From Chelonoidis abingdonii (Eukaryota > Chordata > Testudines > Testudinidae): 64,000 nt of DNA. The stretch lies in contig NC_133773.1 of NCBI RefSeq assembly GCF_003597395.2, forward strand, positions 73,259,670 to 73,323,669. The letters are read 5' to 3'. Below the pieces are notes generated by a model. The model was given only the letters and a program-made list of their open reading frames with translations. It was not told the DNA's origin and did no database searches. How positions within the stretch are numbered: position 1 is the first letter of the stretch; each line of letters opens with the position of its first letter. A program made the translations under genes and the position numbers. Shown piece by piece: positions 10,535 to 22,003 of this stretch.

Positions 10535-11032
10535 TAATCTTCAGTGCAATGCTCAGGGCACTAACTGGGATGTGAGAGACCCACATTCGAGTTCTGACTC
10601 TGGAACAGGACTAGAAGCCAAGTTTCCCCTTGGTGAGTGTCCTAGCTTCCTGGCTATAGGGTATTCTGGAGTGGGTTTTTCTCAGTCTCTCCTGTTGAAG
10701 CTGTTCCACTTAGCATAAAATACATGAATAGTCACTAGGGCAGAGAGAGAAAGAGTGACAGAGACTCTGTAGCCCAGTGGTTAGGGCATACACTTGGGAA
10801 GGAGTGGCAACTGGGTTCCAGTTCCCCTGCTCAATTGAATAATTATTTATACAAAGTGGAACAAATTCACCAGGACATATAGAGAGAAACCCATCCCAGA
10901 ATAACCGAAATGTGGTGGTTAGAAACCTCACCTAACGAAAGAGATCTGTCTTCAAATCTCTGTTCCAGAGAGGGGATTCAAAATGGCAGTCTGATCCATC
11001 AAGATGAATGCTCTAATCACTAGATTTAAAGT
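10535..11032. repeat. Compound repeat of tRNA-like modules in inverted arrangement
   Basis: A tRNA-like head at about 10767-10835 has an A-box-like TAGCCCAGTGG and a B-box-like GGTTCCAGTTCC. About 125 bp downstream, 10963-11031 carries a similar module in reverse (gggattcaaaa ... tgctctaatcactaga, whose complement reads tagtgattagagca). The preceding 10560-10720 holds another pair (cattcgagttctgactc, then reversed ctagcttcctggctata). The linker 'gagagaaacccatcccagaata' pairs with the inverse run near 10660-10695. A shorter copy with the same order is at 23345-23494. The family name is unknown to me. It is probably a tRNA-derived SINE arranged as fold-back dimers. Confidence 0.55.
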
Positions 11033-11634
11033 ATTCAAAACTAAAACATTTAGTTTAACCTGAAACAAAATATTTCTGAAAATTCTGTATTCAGGAGAAT
11101 TCTGTATTTATTTGGGAGTTTTGGTATCAGTTGATCTGAACATTTTATTTCTCTAAAATGTCAGAGAACCAAAAAATGAATTACGCAAAGAGCTTTACCT
11201 AAGATGTCTGTGTTGAAGAGCTTTTATGTTTGTCAGAATGAATCACACGAAAACTACCATAAACCTGGACTAAAATGGACCATTCTGTAGTAAAATGTGT
11301 AGTTACCTGAATAATTAATTTATTACTCCTCTTTGGTGTGTTTCAATAAAGGTTTATTTTCTTTCTTAGAAAAACTTAAAACCTTTTCAGTAAACTTTCA
11401 AGGGTATTAAGTATGTAACCATCTGGTAAATTTAAAGTATGTACAGAGTAAAATAATGGAACAAATACTGAGGAAAAATAACTAGTTAGGGACAGAATCA
11501 ATAGCTATAAATATCAGTTGTTTATAAAATATTTGGCTAAACAAAACTTATCACCCTTTTCCATCAAATGACAAAGAACTACAATTTGATACCCTTACTC
11601 ATACTGACCAGCACCTTATGCCACAAAAGATACC

Positions 11635-12193
11635 TGTGATGGTATATGTGAACCCCTCTCTGTCTGGAAAGGGTAAATGAGCTGCTATGGGCTCAGTAAG
11701 ACCCACTTTGCTTCATCTGCAAGAGCTCTCAGGCTTGAAGGAGGTGCTTAAAAGGAAAGAGCCAGGTCAGCTCTCTAACTTTAGGAAAGAGAGTAGATTG
11801 GTGGCTTCCTTGCTGTGTGAGACGGCTGGCTGGGGTCATGAGTTGACTGGAGCCTGTGCTCTGCCAGAGTTTTTCTATGGGGGGAAGGCCTGACACAGAC
11901 TAGTAGTGTGATGATTTACCAAGAACTTGTTGATGAGTGTTACGGAAAGTGTTGCAGCTGGAGTTGGCCTGAAAGCTGAGCCAAGTGGGCTGACGATTCT
12001 CCTTTTTGGTTTGTGTTTATGTTGGACCTTGTCTTGGGGACTTATCTTTCCAACCCAAGAAGGGTTGAACTCTCTGTAACTGGTGGAGGGCTCATCCATA
12101 ATTGAAGTGGGTTGAAGACTCTGGGGAAACTCAGGCAGAGCTGTCGCAGTACTATGCCATGAGGTGGCAGAAAGAGCTAGCACCTTAGCCACA
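11635..12193 (+). mobile_element. Solo LTR of an endogenous retroelement
   Basis: It starts TGTGATGGTATATG and ends ...TTAGCCACA, as LTRs do (TG...CA). The content (gtaagacccactttgcttca, aagagccaggtcagctctct, gaactctctgtaactggtgg, aggcagagctgtcgcag) is like a repeat I associate with turtle genomes. No internal coding region adjoins it and flanking direct repeats are not visible, so boundaries are approximate. Confidence 0.55.
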
Positions 12194-14127
12194 GTGATAT
12201 CAGCATCCAGTGCAAAATTGGTAGACAGGAAGAATCCAATAGATAGAACATAAAAGGATGACAGCTAAGCATTTGCGGTGCTGCTGTACAAAATATGAAT
12301 TAAAGTTGGCTTGGATTTGAAGACTGCTAAGTAAACTGTACAATGCCTGCTACATACAATATCTTGCCTCGGGATGAATTCTGGAGCTCCATGTGAGATT
12401 GCAGACATGCTACACCAATGTGGATTAGGAAAGTGTGGGAGTCAGAGGCAAGGTAAGCTTGTCCTGGGCCAAGGTGTGCTTACACACTAGATTTTTGTGG
12501 CAGATTGGCCATAGGAGCATATGGGGTGAAATCCTGGCCCCACTAAAGTCAATGACAGTTTGCTGATAACTTGAATAGGGCCAGGATTTTATCCATTGCC
12601 TTTAGTGAGCAATGAAGCCACACCACCTGTTTACGGCCCAGACTGTCCCTGCACTGTTAGATAGATGCATGGGGAGTAGGAGTGGGGTGAGGGGTATTCT
12701 GTAAGTGCATCCCTTCTTTCATGAAGAAGAGGAATGGGAAAGTCTCCTTTTCTTCTCCTTTAGTCTCTACAGAGAGTGTTATTTAGGTTTCAGGTCCTTC
12801 TTGTGGAAGGTGGTGAAGACTCAGTGGGCTGGAGGAAGAAGTGACTGAGCTAGAGATGGGGGATTATCACTACCTCTGACCCCTGGGTTTTTGGATCTTA
12901 GGTAGAAAAGATAATTCAGCCTAGAGGTATGTTACCTTTCTTTGAGTCCCCACACCCCCAGTCCTGATGGGCCCAGGGTCCACTAGACTTCAGGGAGACC
13001 ATAGTAACATGGCTGTGATGGAACAGTATTGTCAGGAAAAAGTGTGTATAGGGGTGGATTATGTGGCAGAGGCCAGAGCTGTTAGAGAAGCTCAGGGGTG
13101 CCTCATAGATTACTGTAGGATCTGTGGAGATTCCTGAAGATCCTGCAGGTTTTGGGGAGAATTCTCAGCTTATTCTCTGGGAAGAGATGGGGAACTGCTC
13201 TCTGCTCTGGAACAATTGAACAGAAACTCCACAAGGGGATATTTGTGGAAATTTCTTCTCTCATGGACACTTCCACAAGTTCATCAGTGGAAAAAGTTGA
13301 TCTGGCCCCGTGTTTTCATTTCTACCCTGAGGGCTCTGCTCCTAACAGTTTCTCACTGAACCTTCTTGCTGCTATATCAACAGGATAGTGGAGGTGTCTT
13401 AAGATATTATGAGCACATAATTCTTCACTATTTATGCTATAGATAAACAGTTGTGACGCTGTATAATGAATATTTGAGCAAACTGTCAGTGTTCAGTTAA
13501 TGTTCTCGTTTAGCACTCCATATACCTGCAGCACTCTATGGTCATTTATTACTGCATATTTAAAGATTACTCATTTTTCTGCAACAAAGAAACATCAAAT
13601 TTTTGGGTCATGTCCCTTCTATATTTTATGGGTCTGATTCTGATCTTGATTAACTCATTGTAAGCCAGGAATCATTCCAGTGAAGTTAAATCCCTGTATT
13701 ATCCATGTGTATTAGACCAGAAACATGTCTATGTGTGTGTGTGAGGGGGGTGAGTACGAAGAGGGAATAACCCAAAGCAAATATATTGTTATGCATAGTG
13801 GTGTTGGCTTATTATCTCTCAAATTGATTAATAAAATGAAGGTTTTAAGTCACTCACATGACACTTGGACTGTCTGCTAAGCAATCATAATGAATAATAT
13901 GTAGAGGGCCAGATCTTCAGCTGGTGTAAACCTGCATGACTCCAGTGGTGGCTGAGAATCAAGCCGTACTTTATTTGTAAGTAGCTAGGAAAGAAAACCA
14001 GTGAGTTTGTAAATGGGGCGCTAGTAAAGTTCCCAACAATTTTTTTTTTAATCCAATTAACTCTGGGGCTGTTGTTTGCTATGATTTTTGCAGGCAGGAG
14101 GTGGTAAAAGCATGCATTGCTGAATCT
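12194..14127. other. Non-coding stretch
   Basis: Apart from the palindrome at 12523-12594 and a half-copy of a similar family near 13905-13970 (gggccagatcttcagctggt), I see no definable element or gene. 12640-13400 is slightly richer in G/A but its longest open frames have no recognisable motif. Confidence 0.4.
12523..12594. repeat. Palindromic miniature repeat
   Basis: The arms GGGTGAAATCCTGGCCCC and the inverted GGGCCAGGATTTTATCC enclose 'actaaagtcaatgacag'. It belongs to the same core family as 40523-40593. TA flanks are not evident. Confidence 0.6.
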
Positions 14128-14176
14128 GGGAACCAGGCACCTGGAGTGTCGAAAACCGGGTGCCTGGCAACCTTAA
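14128..14176. mobile_element. Terminal fragment of the hAT-like element seen at 20687
   Basis: The complement of this stretch reads TAAGGTTGCCAGGCACCCGG followed by 'ttttcgacac', matching the left terminus at 20687 (TAGGGTGACTGGGTGTCTGG then tttttgacc) at most positions. Only the end is present. Confidence 0.45.
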
Positions 14177-15676
14177 TTTAGAATGATTTAAACAGGAAAG
14201 TGAAAAGAGGGAGAAGATGTCCCCCTTCTCCCTCAGTAGTTGTGGTTACTGGATCCCTACAGTAATGTAAAGTATCCAACATCCTCTATGATTTCTGAGG
14301 ATCCATGTAGTTGTACTCTGTTTATCCACTGGACTCTTGGTATCTGTGATGTTTCACAACTTTTTGCCTTACTCCTCTCATTGGAGGGAGAGTGCAGAGT
14401 AACTTCTTCCTCCTAAATTTTCCAGTTCTGTTTCTCCTTTCATGGAATGGTTCAGCTTGAGCTGTACCATTGAAAGTTCCTGATTGCTATACATGTGGGT
14501 AAACATGCCAGCAGTGAGAACTAGTTTTTTTGTATAGTAAGAAGTAATGCATAAACAATAGCTGACTTATTACTGTAGATGGTAAGTCAGTACAATCAAA
14601 TTCCATACCATGTTAAATGAAGCACTTCACTTGAAATCGTAACTGTATTAATCAAGGTTAATCAAGAATTAAGACTTCTCATCAAACATGACTACTCTCA
14701 TCAAACATAGTAAAGATTTTATGTTCTTAGGCTTTATGGTTACTGATCCAAACATATCTAAGTCTCAAAAAATGCTTGTTTTTATCAAGTTCATCTTCAA
14801 ATTTAAGACAGAAAAAAATAGAGGAAAGGCAAGTCTTCTGACCTGATTCTTTTGTCAACACTAGCAAGTGTTTTGTATAACTTTGGTAAAATTCCCTTGA
14901 AACCTAATAGAGTTCAGCTCATCACAAACATATATATTTTCTCTTTTCCAGTTGCAAGACTAAGCTGCAAAACATCTTTTCTAGGAACCCTGCAAAAATT
15001 AATGACTACACAAAACCAATGGATCACCACACTCCGTAAGAAAATATTTTTTTAAAAGCCTTTACTTTTCAGCTCAGTCATATTATAAAATGTTTAATGC
15101 AAATGCCTATTAAACAGTAACTTTGTTTTGTCCTTGCATTGTATATTCCAACACTGTAAATTAGTTTACTTTGATGTTTTCCCAACAAGACTTCTCATTC
15201 CTCTCTGATGACATCTGAATTATTGAAAGATTGCATCTTGACTGCAAAAACTCCCAGAATGTCTGAAAGAATCTAAATGAATTCCAGACAATATAAATAA
15301 TTCACACTCAATTCTTCTTTCCTCAGCTGCAGGAATGACTGTGGTTATTTACAACACATTTCCAGAAAAAATTAGGTAATTTTATTAAAATTTCATTGTC
15401 ATTAGGTAAAGTTGGCCATAGAATCCTTTAATAAAAAATATGTTTAAAGGAAAAGACTGGACATAATTAGGATACTTTGGTAGGTATGCCAGAAATTTTT
15501 ACCATCAGTTTGTGACATTAAAGAAAGGAACAAATTGGCATTGACAATTTTATTAGAAAATCTGGAGTAAAAACTATAAAACTATTCTTATACTTTTCTC
15601 TATGCACTATATGCATAACTTGTGGGAATTAAGAGAGGGAGAGATACCAAGCCTTTTCTGAGATGATTTTTTGGTA
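14177..15676. other. Non-coding A/T-rich stretch
   Basis: There is no gene, repeat or RNA I can support. Short pyrimidine tracts followed by AG occur (for example near 15325) but no exon-like open frame goes with them. Confidence 0.45.
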
Positions 15677-15931
15677 GAGCTGGCCAGAGGACAATCTCAT
15701 TTTGAAACAACTTTTGAGTTTTTCAGTTTTGTTCTATGGGGAACAACCAAAACTTTTTTAGAGAAATGGAACCATGTTGAAACATCCATTTTCCAATGAG
15801 AAAGGTCAGGTTTCGAATTACGGGGTCTCTGGAATTGACTACCGAAACCTTCCTAGTGAAAATTTCATTGAATCAACACATCTTCATTACACATTTTGAC
15901 TTTTAACAAAGGAGCATGTTCTGACCAACTC
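15677..15931. mobile_element. Possible miniature inverted-repeat element
   Basis: The left end GAGCTGGCCAGAGGAC and the complement of the right end, GAGTTGGTCAGAACATGC, agree at most of the first 12 positions. The interior is rich in 'gaaaattt/aaatttt' words, as in related fold-back repeats. No target duplication is visible. Confidence 0.4.
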
Positions 15932-16235
15932 AAATGTTTTGTTTAAATCTGAACTCCATAGTTGTGAATTCCATCTGTAGAAGTGGGGGCAAGAACAAGA
16001 TGATAAAACTAAGCATGTACTAACTAATTCATATTCTTTTCCCAATCTTTTCTATATATGTGGGCCTGACCCAGAATCCTGGGTATGAAATCCTCACACT
16101 TTGGGATCTTTGTTTGTTGCACGCCATCCTCTCTCAATCATGAGCCTAAAATTCACACTGGCCCTGAGATTGACTGCCTTATACAAATGTAGATTCAGAG
16201 TAATTCCACTAGTGAAGTTTCGCCAGTGTAGAATA

Positions 16236-16605
16236 TAGGAATAACCATACTGGATCACAGCAAGTCCAGCTAGTTCGATAGCCTTGCTTAACAGGAAAAT
16301 GAATGAACTCCATAGTAGATTATTATGGAATAATTTATCCAAGGAGAAATTTCCTCTTCACCCCCTTAAGTGAGCAGTAAGTTTATTCACTAAAGCACAA
16401 GGCTTTATATTCCTTAAAATGTTTTAGCTGAACTAACATAGAAGCAAATGCTCCCTTTATTTGTCTAACCCTTTCTGAACCCTACTATGATAAAGGGTCA
16501 TGGGCCTCAATGAGAGCTAATAGAAATGAGTCCCACAGATTAATTATAAATTGTTTAAAGAAGTGCTTCCTTTTGTTGCTTTTGTATTGTTTGCTTTTTT
16601 TAATG
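16236..16605 (-). mobile_element. CR1-like LINE 3' UTR fragment
   Basis: Plus-strand words 'aaccatactggatcacagc', 'gaaatttcctcttcaccccc' and 'agtcccacagattaattata' followed by 'gtgcttccttttgttgcttt' occur in the same order as in the CR1-like 3' regions at 62565-62840 and 1-270. The element's sense strand is therefore minus. It is non-coding and diverged. Confidence 0.65.
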
Positions 16606-16694
16606 GTGAATGGATATGAGTTCAGATTTGAGTCCACTGATTTCAGTAGAAGCTGAAGTAAGCCCAATAAGCTGACTAAAATTCCCATTCATCT

Positions 16695-16927
16695 GAACCC
16701 CTCTGCCCCTACCACCTCAAAGGGGAAACCACAATAGTGACCTAGCCAGAGAGCTGAGTCACGAAGAGGATGCTGCAGTTCCTGGGATGAGAGAGAAGCT
16801 ACAGGCTTGCGAGAGATATGGTGTGATGGTATATGACCATGAGAAGAGGTGTTGGCTTGATGAGCTAATACCCAGAGTGGCCAGGACAAGGTGCCATACC
16901 TGTGGTGAGTAGAGCAACCCCATCACA
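16695..16927 (+). mobile_element. LTR fragment, 3' end, same family as 60864-61464
   Basis: Shared words with 61286-61464 in the same order include 'gtgacctagccagag', 'gaagaggatgctgcagttcc', 'tggtgagtagagcaac' and a CATCACA end. Only the last 230 bp or so are present. The central part differs by a short insertion around 16828-16860. Confidence 0.65.
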
Positions 16928-17304
16928 GGCCCATATAGTCTTGATAGCCCTTTTTGATGGGCTGGGAAACCATGCTTCTTGCCTAGGTTGACAAGTTTAG
17001 AGCAAGCATATTTACAATTATAAAGCAAAACTTTCATATTACCTTGTAGCATGGGATACAAACATACAAATGAGATGGCTGTATGCAGCAACTTACAGGT
17101 ATTATATGGAATCTAAATTTTAAACACATCTTTACAAGTCTAATACCGATCATGAACAATATTAACATCCAGGTTTGGTCTGGTCTGGTTTCCAGCTAGA
17201 AATTGTCAGTGCTCAGCTGATGTCTATAGCCTTGGCAATATGTGGCACCTGGTTTGCCAGCATTACAGGCCCATCATCCATAAACCAGAAAGGAAAAGCT
17301 TCAC

Positions 17305-17396
17305 TGATATTGGTACTCACTAGTTAAATCAAAGCTAGCTCAGGTAAGCGTATGGATGCTTGAAGTCACACCTCTGATCGTAGTGTAGACATATCC
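17305..17396. mobile_element. One end of a Harbinger-type MITE
   Basis: It ends in 'gtagtgtagacatatcccta', a terminus type shared with other Harbinger-like elements in the window, and contains 'aaatcaaagctagctcagg'. The opposite terminus is not found within 300 bp upstream. Confidence 0.4.
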
Positions 17397-18323
17397 CTAG
17401 ACAGCACAAAACAACACTGGGAGACCTAAAGAAAAGTTCAGTCAGATGTTTTTGGTTCAGCTTCTCTCTCTCTTTTTTTTTAATAATATAGCTGGTTGGT
17501 AAGGTAGTATTTTAGGCTTTGTAGAGTTTGAGGATGGATTGGATCGAAAAGAAGGTGATTCTCTGACCTACTGGGAATGGTAGAAGTTCCAGACCTGAGG
17601 GTAAGAGTGAGAATGCTGCAGGCATATAGTGAACCAGGGAGATGAAAGAAAAGGGGAGAACAGACAAAAATGTTGCAAAGGCTTTGTATGGCCAACTACA
17701 TTCTAAAACCAAACTACTTATTTTAAAAATAACTGTGGTATTCTGAGTGCGATTAATATGGCCACAGGAAAATTAATAACTTCTATAACTCCAAGCACCT
17801 TAAGAGGTTTATTGTAATAAATGTGCAAGAGTGACCAAAGGGAAATTAGATCAGACAAATTAGATTCTTGAGTCTTTTAATTTCTGCCAACTTTTAATCT
17901 TTGCAATATTTCTGTTAATAACAATGGATATTTAAATTCTCATTTAGATACCCATAATATTTAATTTTAATGAAAACAAATTCAGGTAAATTTTTCTGTT
18001 AAATTAACTTTATGGTCTTTTAATGGAGATCCTAGCAGTATGTAAATGTTACCTGAAAGATTTTTAAATGAACCTTAGGTTTTTTAATAATGAAAAATAG
18101 TTTACTGCTAATTCAGTACTGAAGAAATGGACACTGGTAACTAAGAAACTAAAGACGTAAATATAACCTTGTTTCTACTGCTTCAATGAAGTGGTTTAAT
18201 AAAGCAATATATTATTTGGGTAAAATAATGAGCATTATGAATTTAGCTTTTCAGACAAAATTTCTTCATATTCCAGTGTACCAAAAATCCACTATTTGAT
18301 GTGTTAGAAGTCTGAAAATCATA
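17397..18323. other. Non-coding A/T-rich stretch
   Basis: No gene or repeat could be defined. It contains many short A/T runs. Confidence 0.45.
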
Positions 18324-18381
18324 CAGGGCCTTACCAAAGCTTTTTGAAGTCAGTCTATTTCAGTAGGCTTTGGATTAAGCC
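18324..18381. repeat. Palindromic miniature repeat with TA on both sides
   Basis: The left arm 'gggccttaccaaagc' and the right arm 'aggctttggattaagcc' are inverted copies around 'tgaagtcagtctatttcag'. TA dinucleotides lie at 18322-18323 and 18382-18383, as for a Tc1/mariner-type insertion. Confidence 0.6.
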
Positions 18382-18661
18382 TATGAAGTACCCATTAGTA
18401 TTTGAATACTAAATAGCAACACTAGCTACTTTACAAATAAGCCATAGATTGTCACGTGTTTTCATGTGCTATTCAGCAAATATTTATGAAAACCCATTAG
18501 AACTGCAATTAACTGAACAGGCTAATAAATGCAGCACACACAAACCAGCCAATTCTCCAACTTTAGTAGTCAAGAAATCCTGTTTTACAATATGGAGTGA
18601 CTTGTGTGTTTCTGCATTATTCATGTCTTCACAAAAGGCTAGATTGTGACTCAGACTAGAT

Positions 18662-18985
18662 CAATGGTGGGCACCCTGCGGCCTATCAGGGTAATCCGCT
18701 GGTGGGCTACAAGACAGTTTGCTTACGTTGACCATCCACAGGCATGGCCACCCACAGCTCCCAGTGGCCACTGTTCACCATTCCCAGACAATAGGAGCTG
18801 CAGGAAGCAGTGTGGGCCACAGGAATATGCTGGCCGCTGCTTTCTGCAGCTCCCATTGACCAGGAATGGTCAACTGTGGGTACTGGGAGCTGTGGGCTCC
18901 CATGTCTGCAGACGATCAATGTAAGCAAATTGTATCATAGCCCGTCAGCCAATTACCCTAACGAGCTGCAGGTTGCCCATCACTG
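18662..18985. mobile_element. Non-autonomous hAT fold-back element with perfect 8-bp duplication
   Basis: The element runs from CAATGGTGGGCACCCTGCGG to GCAGGTTGCCCATCACTG. Its two halves are near-complete inverted copies (for example gtttgcttacgttgacc against gatcaatgtaagcaaa, and cagctcccagtggcc against tactgggagctgtgg), so the single strand would fold into a hairpin of about 150 bp. The direct repeat GACTAGAT occurs at 18654-18661 and 18986-18993. An 8-bp duplication plus CA(G/A)TGG...CACTG ends identify the hAT superfamily. It has no coding capacity. Confidence 0.92.
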
Positions 18986-18993
18986 GACTAGAT

Positions 18994-20162
18994 GGCTGTG
19001 AAAAGGAGTAAGAACGCCCCATTGCACTTCTACACAAGCTATGCATGCCTTGAATCTAGGCATTTAGGAGTCAGAGGGATTACTTATTTGCTTACACCCT
19101 TCCCAGAGCATGTAAGTGGGTAATGGTCAGAGCCTTGGTTTCACTCCATTATCATATTCCCTGTCCAGAGTAGTTTAAATGATCATAGGATGAATGATAA
19201 ATTACTGATGGTATAGGCCAGAAGTAAATAACTGCATCCCAGAAGGAAACAGGGGTGGGATTTGGGGCACAATGCCTCCTGATATTACTCCTGGGTTGGT
19301 GCAGCTAACATACCACCCCTTGCTCAGAGCTGTGCCTAAAGTCACAATATAGCCTAGTGGCTTTTAGTGTCCAGTCCTGCTGTCAGTGACAAAGCTCTTG
19401 CTAGATTCAATTTACAAAATCAGATCCTTAATCCTTTGGTACTGACTGTCCGACTCAGCCGTTCAGTTTCAAATGTTGATGTATATTTCTGAACTCAGAT
19501 TGGCAGTGAGAGTGGAGTCACAGTTGGAAATTTGAATGCAGCCTGGAACGGTGACATCCATTATTTTTATCACTGTAGGTTTGTAACATGAAAGAATTGT
19601 CTAGATGAGTCAAATTTTTTCTGCTCCCACTCATGTATAATCTAATGGGAGAAGCAGATGTTATCTTGGGGGGTAGCATATGCTTTTTTTATATAAGGAA
19701 GTTTTTATGCTTTTTTTATTTAGGTATGATTAAATTGTTCTGAAGGTGTCTCTCCTTTTGATGTCTGTAAAGAAGATGTCTATAAAGGGCACAGATTTTT
19801 GGAAGTATGGCCTGGTGGGAAAGCTAATGGATCCACATGGCTAATTCAAGAAAATCTAGTAGATGATGGAGAACATCAACAGGGAAAAAAATAAAGGAAA
19901 TCAGGAAGTATTTCCCCTGAATGCTTAAGCTGTTACCACTACAGAGTTGTCAGTTGTGCATGGAAGGATGAGAAATGGAAAAATCATGCTATTAAGGATA
20001 GGCTGGTGTCTTAGATATCTCGGTTCTGTTATGGCACTGCCACAGACTTACATGATCCTGTGGTGGGTTGGGTACCAATGACATGTGAGCTCCAACCAGG
20101 TCCAGAACTGTCAGAACTGGCACTACTTCTCTATTATAGCCATGCTGTATGTGTGATGCCTG
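18994..20162. other. Non-coding stretch
   Basis: There are no recognisable elements or coding motifs. Confidence 0.45.
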
Positions 20163-20448
20163 AGGCTACGTTTACACTGCACTGCAGCTCGGACTCCATA
20201 GGTGTGGAAAGCAGTGCACACCAGAGTGTTTCACTGCAACTCCCCCATATAGAAACCATGGAAGAAAACTGAAAGGGTCCTACTTGGCATTAATGTAGTC
20301 CTGTTTGAAGAGGACCATATTAATGTAAATTAGGAACCTTTTAGTTTCTGCGCAGTATCCACATGAGAGAGTTACAGTGCAGCACTCTGGTACACACTGC
20401 TATTCACATGCCTGTAGTCCAAAATGTGGGCCAATGTAGACTAGCCCT
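20163..20448. mobile_element. Fold-back MITE (Harbinger-like ends)
   Basis: The left end AGGCTACGTTTACACTGC and the complement of the right end, AGGGCTAGTCTACATTGG, match at most positions. Subterminal arms also pair (cactgcagctcgg / agtgcagcactctgg). A short TGA occurs next to both ends, but the exact 3-bp duplication is ambiguous. The interior is non-coding. Confidence 0.6.
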
Positions 20449-20686
20449 GAGAGTCGGTTAGATATCTCTTTTATTTGCTTTATTGTATTTGTCAAAATTT
20501 GAAATGATCTGTCCTCCATTTTCTTTGCTAATCTGCAGAAATATATTTGATTCTGCTCTTTCTCTCTCCAATCTAGAAATGTGTGTCAAGACTGTAAATT
20601 GTACTTGTTGGGTATATCAGTGTTAGGTACTGATAAAAGAACAGGTAACCTGGAAGGACACCCGAATTAGTGATTCCAGTTCTAAA

Positions 20687-21995
20687 TAGGGTGACTGGGT
20701 GTCTGGTTTTTGACCAAAATACCTGGTCAAAAAGGGACCCTGGCGACTCCAGTTAGCACCATCGTCTGGGCTCTTAAAAGTCCGGTTAGTGGTGGTGCTG
20801 AGGGGCTAAGGCAGGCTAGTTCTTACCTCCGTGTTGTGCCCCTGAAGCGGCCAGCAGGTTTGGCTCCTAAATGGGGAGATGGGGGGCGGGGGCACAGGGC
20901 TCCGCGCAGAGCACTGGCTCTGCACTCGCCAATGGGATTTGGGAGGTGGTGCCCGTGGGTGAGAGCAGCACACAGAGCCACCTGCTGCAGCGCAGTCTGC
21001 GGTGCCAGGACAGGCAGGAAGCTTGCCTTATCCCCCCTCCTGCATTGCTGACTGGAAGGCACCAGACTTAAGCCTGCATCCCTGCCCTGAGCCCCCCGCT
21101 CACACCTGGAGCCCCTCCTGCACCCCAAACCCCTCATCCCTGGCCCCACCCAGAGCCTGCACCCCCAGCCACAGCCCTCATCCACCCCTGCACCCCAAAC
21201 CCATGATCCCCAGCTCCACCCCAGAGCCTGCATCCGCAGATGGAGCCCTCACCCCTGCATCTCCACCCCTGCCCCAGCCTGTAGCCCCCTCTTGCACCCC
21301 AAATCCCTCATCTCTGGCCCCATCCAGAGCCAGCACCCCCAGCCAGAGTCCTCATCTCCTCCCACACCCCTACTTCCTGCTCAAGTCCGGAGCCCCCTCC
21401 CGCACTCTGAACTCCTCATTTCTGGTCCCACTCTGGAGCCCACACCCCCAGTTAGAGCCCTCACTCACTCCCACACCCCAAGCCCCTGCCCCAGCCCAGA
21501 GCCCCTCCCATGCCCTGAACCCCTCTGCCCCACTTGACAGCCTGGAGACTCATCCTGCACCCCAAACCCCTCATCCCTGGCCTCAACCCAGAACTTGCAT
21601 CCCCAGATGAATCCCTCACCCCCCCTGCACCCCAACCGCCTGTCTCAACCCACAACCCTCTCCTTCACCCTTAACCCCTAATTTCTAGCTCCACCCCAGA
21701 TCCAGCACCCCCAGCTGGAGCCATCACCCCCTCGTGCAGCCCAACCCCTGCCCTTTGCCTGGAGCCCCCTTCTATATCCTGAACTCTTAATTTCTGGCCC
21801 CACTCGCACCCCCAGTTAGAGCCCTGATCCCCTCCCACACACCAACTCTCTGCCCCAGCCCAATGAAAGTGAATGAGGGTGGGGGAGAGTGAGCCACCGA
21901 GGGAGCATGAATGTAATGAATGGCGGGGCAGGGCCTCTGGGAAGGGGCAGGGTTAGGGTGTTTGGTTTTGTGGGATTAGAAAGTTGGCAACCCTA
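20687..21995. mobile_element. GC-rich non-autonomous hAT-like element, 1.3 kb
   Basis: The termini TAGGGTGACTGG and, inverted, TAGGGTTGCCAA are imperfect inverted repeats. Flanking 8-mers GTTCTAAA (20679-20686) and ATTCTAAA (21996-22003) match at seven of eight positions, consistent with a hAT-type duplication. Inside lie a GC-rich unique part (20750-21060) and a degenerate minisatellite (21060-21860). Apparent open frames of up to about 200 proline-rich residues come from the repeat and are not genes. Confidence 0.75.
21060..21860. repeat. C-rich minisatellite, degenerate units of roughly 70-110 bp
   Basis: Repeated phrases such as 'ctgcaccccaaacccctcat', 'ccctggccccacccagagcc' and 'acccccagccagag' recur about every 70-110 bp with variable deletions. 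The strand is strongly asymmetric (C-rich plus strand). The array is wholly inside the hAT-like element. Confidence 0.8.
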
Positions 21996-22003
21996 ATTCT
22001 AAA

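Noticed and set aside
10767..10835. Possible tRNA gene (A- and B-box-like motifs)
   Set aside because: The cloverleaf arms do not pair and the motif belongs to a repeated compound element with a second copy at 23.3 kb. It is tRNA-derived, not a tRNA.
21002..21610. A 202-codon plus-strand open frame, proline-rich
   Set aside because: It lies in a C-rich minisatellite inside a hAT-like element. Its composition explains the open frame, and it has no start context or domain.
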